This document shows, in pieces, positions 58,132-64,000 of a stretch of DNA of 64,000 nucleotides. Within the stretch, counting starts at the first letter, position 1, and each line of letters begins with the position of its first letter. The notes beneath the pieces were generated by a model that was not told the origin of the DNA, ran no database searches, and worked only from the letters and a program-made list of their open reading frames with translations. Both the position numbers and the translations under genes were made by a program. This DNA is from Stomoxys calcitrans (taxonomy: Eukaryota; Arthropoda; Insecta; Diptera; Muscidae), in contig NC_081555.1 in assembly GCF_963082655.1 (NCBI RefSeq), positions 153,145,378-153,209,377 of the forward strand, given 5' to 3'.

Positions 58132-58326
58132 TTATTTTGGACCACCACCATGGAGTGTAGCCCCTCTACCAGTACCATTAAAACGATTAACAGTGCGATA
58201 CACAAACATATTGTTCACTTTGAGGTGTAAGAGATCGCCAACAATAGTCGGTTCTAATTTTCTAGCCATATGTAACCCAATCACACTATTACGAATAACT
58301 TTCTTTTCATATAAGCTTAGAAGCAA
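58132..58326 (-). pseudogene. Tc1-like transposase N-terminal fragment, second copy
   Basis: Twin of 54,162-54,356 with a few substitutions (LYEKK, HMARKLEP). Confidence 0.5.
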
Positions 58327-58847
58327 ATGCTTTGGGTAGCTTTTGAGTTGTCAATAAAAAAACGGAAGTTGTCCTTTCGAGTTTTACAGCTATACCACTA
58401 TGACCTTGCAACAATTAGTGTCAACTACCTTGAACAGTGAAGATATGACACCAAATTTTGAGCCAAATGTCATGGTGCCGGTCCCTTAATCGATGATGTT
58501 GACTGATCGACGCATTATGTGACTCAAAATGAAAGATGTGTCAGAGTAAGTTAACGATTTCACATTCATATTTTCAGACTTATTTTCCGGAGGGGATGTC
58601 CCATTCCTCACTAAAGCTCCGAATTGACGTAGTACCTAAAGCAAACATTCAAAATATTCACAAAAATGCCATTATCTTCAACAGCTGTTCAAAATAATGA
58701 AGATCAACAGAAATATTATTTGTACAACATTCGGATATGTGGTTTATTAGATGTATTCAAGTGAGTGAGGTCTGCTATGAATTTCAAAAATTTGCCTACA
58801 CATGGTTAGAATCAGACTACCGTGTGCCTATTTCTATTGATTGTGCA

Positions 58848-58856
58848 TATAAAAGT
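58848..58856 (+). promoter_or_regulatory. TATA box of copy 7
   Basis: TATAAAAGT, 56 bp before the ATG. Upstream of it about 14-15 bp present in copy 6 (TAATGAATAAAATG) are missing. Confidence 0.7.
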
Positions 58857-58911
58857 CATAGCTGTTGCGATTTTTGTATTTGTTACGCAGATCATTTCTT
58901 TCACAGCTAGC

Positions 58912-59316
58912 ATGTATAGACTTTTAATTCTCTTGGGTGGGTTTTCGTGAATTAGCTCATTTTCTGAAATAATTACAATTTATTTTCTTTTCAATTTTAT
59001 TTTCTAGCTCTAGCGGCATTAGTCCATTCATGTCGCTATAGTTGTATCGGCAGCGATCCAACTTTACATTGTGCCTCGGATCTTACGGGTGTTATATCAA
59101 CATGCTATTTATTGACTCAATGCGATATATTAGGGAAGAACTGTAATCGTCAGACGTTTGGACAACCGAGTATGTTACGAATTTAATCCACTTTTTATAT
59201 TGCATTTTAAAGTATCGTTTTGTTTTGTTTTCATTCTAGCCCTTATAAAACTTCCTCTATCTGAATGTAGCAACATTATTGCACCAGCTAAAAGAGGGCC
59301 ATGTAATACAATTTGA
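58912..59316 (+). CDS. Secreted Cys-rich peptide gene, copy 7 (duplicate of copy 6)
   Basis: Exons 58,912-58,936, 59,008-59,169 and 59,240-59,316, 87 residues. The first exon is identical to copy 6. Exon 2 differs at four residues: HTC to HSC, VTSTC to VISTC, CYI to CYL and NRE to NRQ. Exon 3 is unchanged at protein level. All eight cysteines and both phase-1 introns are kept, so both copies appear functional. AATAAA is at 59,327-59,332. The gene arose with the 4-kb tandem duplication. Confidence 0.9.
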
Positions 59317-59497
59317 TTTTGACTGGAATAAATAAACATATCAATACATTCCTATAAAGATGAGAAACATTATTTAATTTTATTTAATAAATAAATTCAC
59401 CAGAGTGGACCATATCTGGCTATAGATGCTATAAAGTCCTATCTTCATACATGTGTGCATATGTTATATCGCCTCCGGTATTCAATAGTTCAGCGGC

Positions 59498-59790
59498 AAA
59501 CCGTCGGCTCCTGCTTCCTTTGTTAATCCTCAGTCGGGTCACAGCTAGATGGACCTCATTCTGACTAGGAGGTAAACATTTTATACCATCATCAGGAATT
59601 GGTTCTGCGGTAGCCTCTTTGCCGCCATCGCCGGACACTAGCAAAATAGTTCAGCGGCAAACCGTCGGCTCCTGCTGCTTTATTAATCCTCAGTCGGGTC
59701 ACAGCTAGATGGACCTCTTTCTGACTATTCCATACCATCATCAGGAATTGGTTCTGAGGTAACCTCTTCGCCGCCATCGTCGGACACTAA
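59498..59790 (-). repeat. 161-bp tandem repeat of a LINE RT fragment, second copy
   Basis: Twin of 55,542-55,830. The left unit reads INKGSRSRRFAAELLNTGGD, the right LRINKAAGADGLP. Confidence 0.75.
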
Positions 59791-59986
59791 CAGCTGTGTC
59801 AAATGTTCTTTCATATACTCAGCACATTATATGGATCAGTTACATGATTTCCTTCTTTGTCTCTGCAGGAGGATGTGCCTGTACCGAAGTCATCAGTTTG
59901 ATGTTTGATTCTTTGTTAAAATTGCCGGACTTCATTCTAACTAATGTACATCTCAATTTGCTCACACTCATGTCTTTCCATTTTCT

Positions 59987-62270
59987 TTTTATACCCACCA
60001 CCGAAGGATGGGGGTATATTCATTTTGTCATGCCGTTTGCAACACATCGATATATCCATTTCAGACCCTATAAAGTATATGTAAACTTTATTAGCGTAAA
60101 AATCTAATACAATATAGCCATGTCCGTCCGTCTGTCAGTCCGTCTGTCCGTCCGTCTGCCTGTTCGTCTGTCTGTTCGTCTGTTTATTGGTCCATCTGTT
60201 TGTCCGTCTGTCCGTCCGTCCGTCTGTCTGTCCGTCCATCTTTCCGTCCGTCTGTCCGTCCGTCTGTCCGTCCGTCTGTCCGTCCGTCTGTCCGTCCGTC
60301 TGTCGGTCCGTCTGTCCATCCGTCAGTCTGTCCGTCCGTCCATCTGTCTTTCTGTCCGCCATCTGTACGTCCGTCTGTCCATCCGTAAGTCTGTCTGTCC
60401 GCCCGTCCGTCTGTGAGTCTGTCCGCCCGTCCGTCTGTCCGCCCGTCCGTCTGTCCGCCCGTCCGTCTGTGCGCCCGTCCGTCTGTCCGCCCGTCCGTCT
60501 GTCCGCCCGTCCGTCTGTCCGCCCGTCCGTCTGTCCGCCCGTCCGTCTGTCCGCCCGTCCGTCTGTCCGCCCGTCCGTCTGTCCGTCTGCCACAGTCTTT
60601 AAAAATAGAGATATTGAGCTGAAACTTTGCACAGATTCGTTTTTTTGTCCATAAGCAGGTTAAGTTTGAAGATGTGCTATATCGCACTATTCCTTGATAT
60701 AGCCCCATATAGACCGATCCGCCGATTTAAGGTCTTACTGCCATAAAAGCCACATTTATTATCGGATTTTGCTGAAATTGGGGACAGTGAGTTGTGTTAG
60801 GCCAGCCGACATACTTAAACAATTTGGCCCAGATCGGTTCAGATTTGGATATAGTTGCCATATAGACCGATTCCTCGATTTAAGGTCTTGAGCCCATAAG
60901 AGGCGCATTTATTGTCCGATTTCGCCGAAATTTTGGGACAGGGAGTTCTGTTAGGCCTTTCATCATTCTTCTTCAATTTGGCTCAGATCAGTCCAGATGT
61001 GGATATAGCTGCCATATAGACCGATTTCTCGATTTAAAGTCTTGAGCCCATAAAAGGCGCATTCATTATCCGAGTGACAGTGAGTTGTGTTAGGCCCCTT
61101 GACAACTTTCTGCAATAGGCAAAGACCGCTCCAGATTTTCATATAGCTGCCATATAGACCGATCTCTCGATTTAGGGTCTTGGGCCCATTAAAGGCGCAT
61201 TTATTGTCTGATTTCGCCGAAACTTTGGGACAGAGAGTTCTGTTAGGCCCTTCATCATTCTTCTTCAATTTGGCTTAGATCGGTCCAGATGTGGATATAG
61301 CTGCCATATAGACCGATTTCTCGATTTAAGGTTTTGGGGCCATAAAAGGCGAATTTATTGTCCGATGTCGCCGAAACTTGGAACAGTGAGTTGTGCTGGG
61401 TCCCTCGATATCTTACTCCAATACGGCACACATCGGTCCAGATTTGGATATAGCTGACATATAGACCGATCTTTCGATTTAAGGTCTCCGGCCCATAAAA
61501 AGCGCATTTATTGGCTGATTTCGCCGAAACTTGGGACGGTGAGTTGTGTTAGGCCCTTCAACATTCTTCTTCAATTTGGCTCAGATCGGTTCAGATTTTG
61601 ATATAGCTGCCATATAGACCGATCTCTCCATTTATGGTCTTGGGCCCGTAAAAGGCGCATTTATTGTTTGATTTCGCCGAAAATTGGGACAGAGAGTTGT
61701 GTTAGGCCCTTTAACATTCTTCTTCAGTTTGGCTCAGATCAGTTCAGATTTGGATATAGCTGCCATATAGACCGATCTCTCGATAAAAGGTTTTGGGCCT
61801 ATAAAAAGCGCATTTATTGTCCGATTTCGCCGAAATTTGGGAGAGTGAGTTGTGTAAGGCCTTTCGACAGCCTTCTTCAAATTGGCTCAGATCGGTTCAG
61901 ATTTGGATGTAGCTGCCATATATGCCCATTTCTCGATTTATAGTCTTGGCTCCATAAAAGACGCCGTTTTAACTGGTATTTGGAACAGTGGCTAATGCTA
62001 GGCTTTTCGAAATCCGTGTCGCATGTGGTTCTGATCGGTTTATTTTTAGATATAGCTACTAAAAAGATCAATATTTTGTTATACACAATTGAACAACGAT
62101 TTGTACTTATTAGTATTTGGTCCAAATCGGAACATATTTCGATATAGCTGCTATGAGGAATAAGGTATGAATTTTTCACCGGATTTTGACGAAAGGTGGT
62201 TTACATATATATCCGAGGTGGTGGGTATCCAAAGTTCGGCCGGGCCGAACTTAACGCCTTTTTCCTTGTT
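59987..62270 (+). mobile_element. DINE-like element, type A, right partner of the duplication
   Basis: Complete: 5' end, core, long GTCY array, about eleven monomers. The 3' end is CCGAGGTGGTGGGTATCCAAAGTTCGGCCGGGCCGAACTTAACGCC and TTTTTCCTTGTT, with a perfect hairpin at 62,234-62,250. Confidence 0.9.
60120..60591 (+). repeat. (GTCY)n array, duplication unit 2
   Basis: 472 bp. Compared with unit 1 it has two more 12-bp units in the first half and three more 16-bp units after the GTGCGCCCG marker, and it has lost one interrupted unit before it. Confidence 0.93.
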
Positions 62271-62445
62271 AAAGACTGTAGCGTGATTTCAACAGACAGA
62301 CGGACGGATATGGCTAGATCATCTTTGATTTTTACGACGATCAAGAATATATATACTTTATAGGGTCGGAAATGGATATTTTGATGTTTTGCAAACAAAA
62401 TGACACAATTAATACAACCCCATCTTTCGGTGGTGGGTATAAAAA
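62271..62445 (-). mobile_element. Solo type A 5' end, inverted, tail to tail
   Basis: AAAGACTGTAGCGTGATTTCAACAGACAGACGGACGG, the core TATATACTTTATAGGGTCGG and CCATCTTTCGGTGGTGGGTATAAAAA are a type A 5' end in reverse. It abuts the preceding 3' end with no gap. Confidence 0.85.
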
Positions 62446-62462
62446 TTACCTTGGCATACTTT

Positions 62463-62790
62463 GTTTAAATTTGCCCATGACCATTCCATTAAGGAGCAGG
62501 GGCAAACTTCTCACATGCCACTGAGTGCTGTCGGTTTCAAGTTGAAGCTCAATGATAAGGGGCCCCCTTTTTATAGCCAAGTCCGAAGGGAGTGCCACAG
62601 TGTGACACCTCAGAAGTTTTTGCTGCTGTACCAGATGGTACAGTACCTTACAAATGTCGCCAGCATTATGAGGGGATAACCACCGCGGAAAATTGTTCAT
62701 GATGTTCTCGCCAGGATTCGGAGCCAGGCGTTCAGGGTGCTAGGCGGAAATGCTAACCTCTGTGCTATGGCGGCCTCAGCCGCATAAACT
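62463..62790 (-). repeat. tRNA-derived SINE, fullest copy
   Basis: In reverse the right end reads GCCATAGCACAGAGGTTAGC (A box region) and GCCTGGCTCCGAATCCTGGC (worn B box), a tRNA-type promoter. A body with GACATTTGTAAGG and TATAAAAAGGGGGCCCCTTATC follows. Fragments occur at 12.0-12.6, 40.8, 42.8 and 44.9 kb. Confidence 0.75.
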
Positions 62791-63318
62791 TGAAGAACTT
62801 TTATACAAATTCAAAACATATGACGGAAGATTGTACAGTCAAATTTAAGTGGAATCCGAGCAATATGAAAAAATCGTACTTTTGGTAAACTCGGTTTTGT
62901 ACAATGGGATTTCAGCAGGTTGTGTATCTTTTATTTGCAATTATTTTGTTAACCTAGTGTGTTATATATTCTCATATTTCATTGAGTATCAGTTATTTCT
63001 CCAATTATACTTTGCATTTAATTGCCATATCAACTGCGCTGTGAGACAATACTTCAGATGTGCTATGTATTCATGACTCCTAATAAGGAAAAACTTGCTA
63101 TTATAACTTCAAAATAAAGGGTATCCGCATTCGCAGACCCATTTAATTAACCAGACTCTGCGGAAAGTAAGATTTCTTCTTATAGTAAAAGGCCATTCAT
63201 TTGATTATAATGCACATTCTTCCGTCATGTGTTTTAAACATTCGAAAGAGAATTTACAACTCTACCAGGGTATGCAAATGCAGCTTCTGGTTCGTACAAC
63301 CTACCTCTGATTTGGGGT
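62791..63318. other. Upstream region of copy 8
   Basis: About 500 bp without transposon modules. The 75-codon frame at 62,849-63,076 is hydrophobic, lacks a domain and is not supported. Confidence 0.4.
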
Positions 63319-63327
63319 ATATAAGTC
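63319..63327 (+). promoter_or_regulatory. TATA box of copy 8
   Basis: TATATAAGT, 47-55 bp before the ATG. Confidence 0.7.
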
Positions 63328-63373
63328 TGAGTTTTTTTCAGAGATTTCAAACAGTTCATCAATCACAATCAAC

Positions 63374-63764
63374 ATGTTCAAACTTCTTATTCTCTTGGGT
63401 ACTTAACTTTAAAAATCTCATCTTTTTCAATATTCATAGCTGTACTAAAATTCAATTTCTAGTCCTTGCTGCTGCTGCCCAGGCATGTAGATTTAACTGT
63501 ACCGGAACTTCGCCTCAATTACTTTGTGCCTCCGATCGAATTGGCCGTATTCCAACATGTTTTCGTTTAACCCAATGTGAGCTAAGGATAGAAAACTGCT
63601 ACCGAAAGATGAAACATTCCAAAGGTAAGTTCGAAAACAGCTAAAGTAATCCTTAAAGTTAAACTTTATAATTGAACTTATTTTTAGAACTTCAACTGGT
63701 TCATGCATCTCAGTGCCGTGGAATTATATGGCCAAGAAAAACTGGTCTCTGCATGGTGCCTTAA
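63374..63764 (+). CDS. Secreted Cys-rich peptide gene, copy 8
   Basis: Exons 63,374-63,398, 63,463-63,624 and 63,688-63,764 give 87 residues. Exon 1 is MFKLLILL, exon 2 opens VLAAAAQAC. Eight cysteines: ACRFNC, PQLLCASD, PTC, TQC, ENC, then SQC and TGLC, with family spacing (C-x3-C-x8-C-x10-C-x5-C-x6-C; C-x11-C). The sequence after cysteine 6 is basic (YRKMKHSK). The first donor is GTACTT, less usual than GTAAGT; the second is GTAAGT. Compared with copy 5 it shares ASD.IGR..PTC, so these two are likely sister copies. AATAAA is at 63,835-63,840. Confidence 0.9.
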
Positions 63765-63916
63765 GTAGGTTTAAGCGTCATATTATTTTAAATTATAGCA
63801 AATTTATAGTCAAATATAAATCAACATTTCTTATAATAAAAAAATAGACCATCAGTAAACTTATATAAATGTCATAAAAAAATTCAACATTGTCTTTTTA
63901 TAGAAAACAGGATATC

Positions 63917-64000
63917 AACAAGTAAAAAGGCGTTAAGTTCGGCCTGGCCGAACTTTGGATACCCACCACCTCGGGTGTATATATAAACCACCTCTCATCA
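63917..64000 (-). mobile_element. DINE-like element, type A, inverted, runs off the window
   Basis: CAACAAGTAAAAAGGCGTTAAGTTCGGCCTGGCCGAACTTTGGATACCCACCACCTCGGG is the type A 3' end in reverse, with a perfect hairpin at 63,937-63,953. The rest lies beyond the edge. Confidence 0.9.

Larger units (their letters stand above)
57589..61590 (+). repeat. Tandem segmental duplication, unit 2
   Basis: About 4.0 kb. Offset to unit 1 is 3,956-3,957 bp around the gene and 4,013 bp after the GTCY array, the 56-bp change lying in that array. The part to about 59,707 differs from unit 1 by a few percent; beyond it the units are almost identical. Confidence 0.9.

Noticed and set aside
56163..60708. Long open frames on both strands (up to 174 codons) rich in PSV/CPS or DGR/TDG repeats
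   Set aside because: They are translations of the (GTCY)n arrays, whose unit has no stop in several frames; composition follows the repeat and no start context or domain exists.
63201..63644. Single 147-codon frame across copy 8
   Set aside because: It reads through intron 1 from an upstream ATG; the spliced three-exon model shared with seven paralogues explains the locus better.

Overview
The window looks like accessory, repeat-dominated DNA from a higher fly, most likely a calyptrate of the Muscidae type. The reasons are short spliced genes with GT-AG introns, insect-type LINE, Tc1/mariner and tRNA-derived SINE debris, and very many mini-me/DINE-like elements. Those elements carry the shared core TATAAAGTATATATATTCTTGATC, (GTCY)n tracts and a GC-rich 3' hairpin. 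The species call is inference; no mitochondrial, rRNA or named host gene is present to test it.

About 0-26 kb holds no gene I can support. It contains a mariner fragment, a minus-strand LINE with ORF1, endonuclease and RT remnants (about 1.1-3.2 kb), nested DINE-like elements whose internal repeats have a period of about 153-155 bp, arrays of a second tandem repeat family (called type E here), a Tc1/mariner MITE, AT-rich 30-bp repeats and RNase H ends of another LINE.

From 27.3 kb to the right edge lies a cluster of eight paralogous three-exon genes for small secreted cysteine-rich peptides of about 81-88 residues. Copies 1-4 are on the minus strand (27.4, 31.5, 35.4 and 43.3 kb) and copies 5-8 on the plus strand (49.4, 55.0, 58.9 and 63.4 kb). 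Every copy has a 25-bp first exon, two phase-1 introns and a TATA box 47-56 bp before the ATG. Complete members have a signal peptide and eight cysteines; the middle of the peptide resembles a Kazal domain but is not a clean match. Copy 1 has a one-base frameshift, and copies 3 and 5 have rearranged cysteines. Copies 6 and 7 lie in a tandem duplication of about 4.0 kb whose junction falls inside a DINE-like repeat array, so unequal exchange between transposon monomers probably made the second gene.

Between the genes almost everything is mobile DNA. Four DINE-like subfamilies (types A to D here) can be told apart by their termini. Types A, B and C each have subterminal inverted repeats that match between their own 5' and 3' ends. 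The repeats carry nested MITEs, a foldback mariner derivative and SINE/LINE debris. The cluster is the biological centre of the window, and the repeats appear to be the machinery that duplicates and shuffles it.
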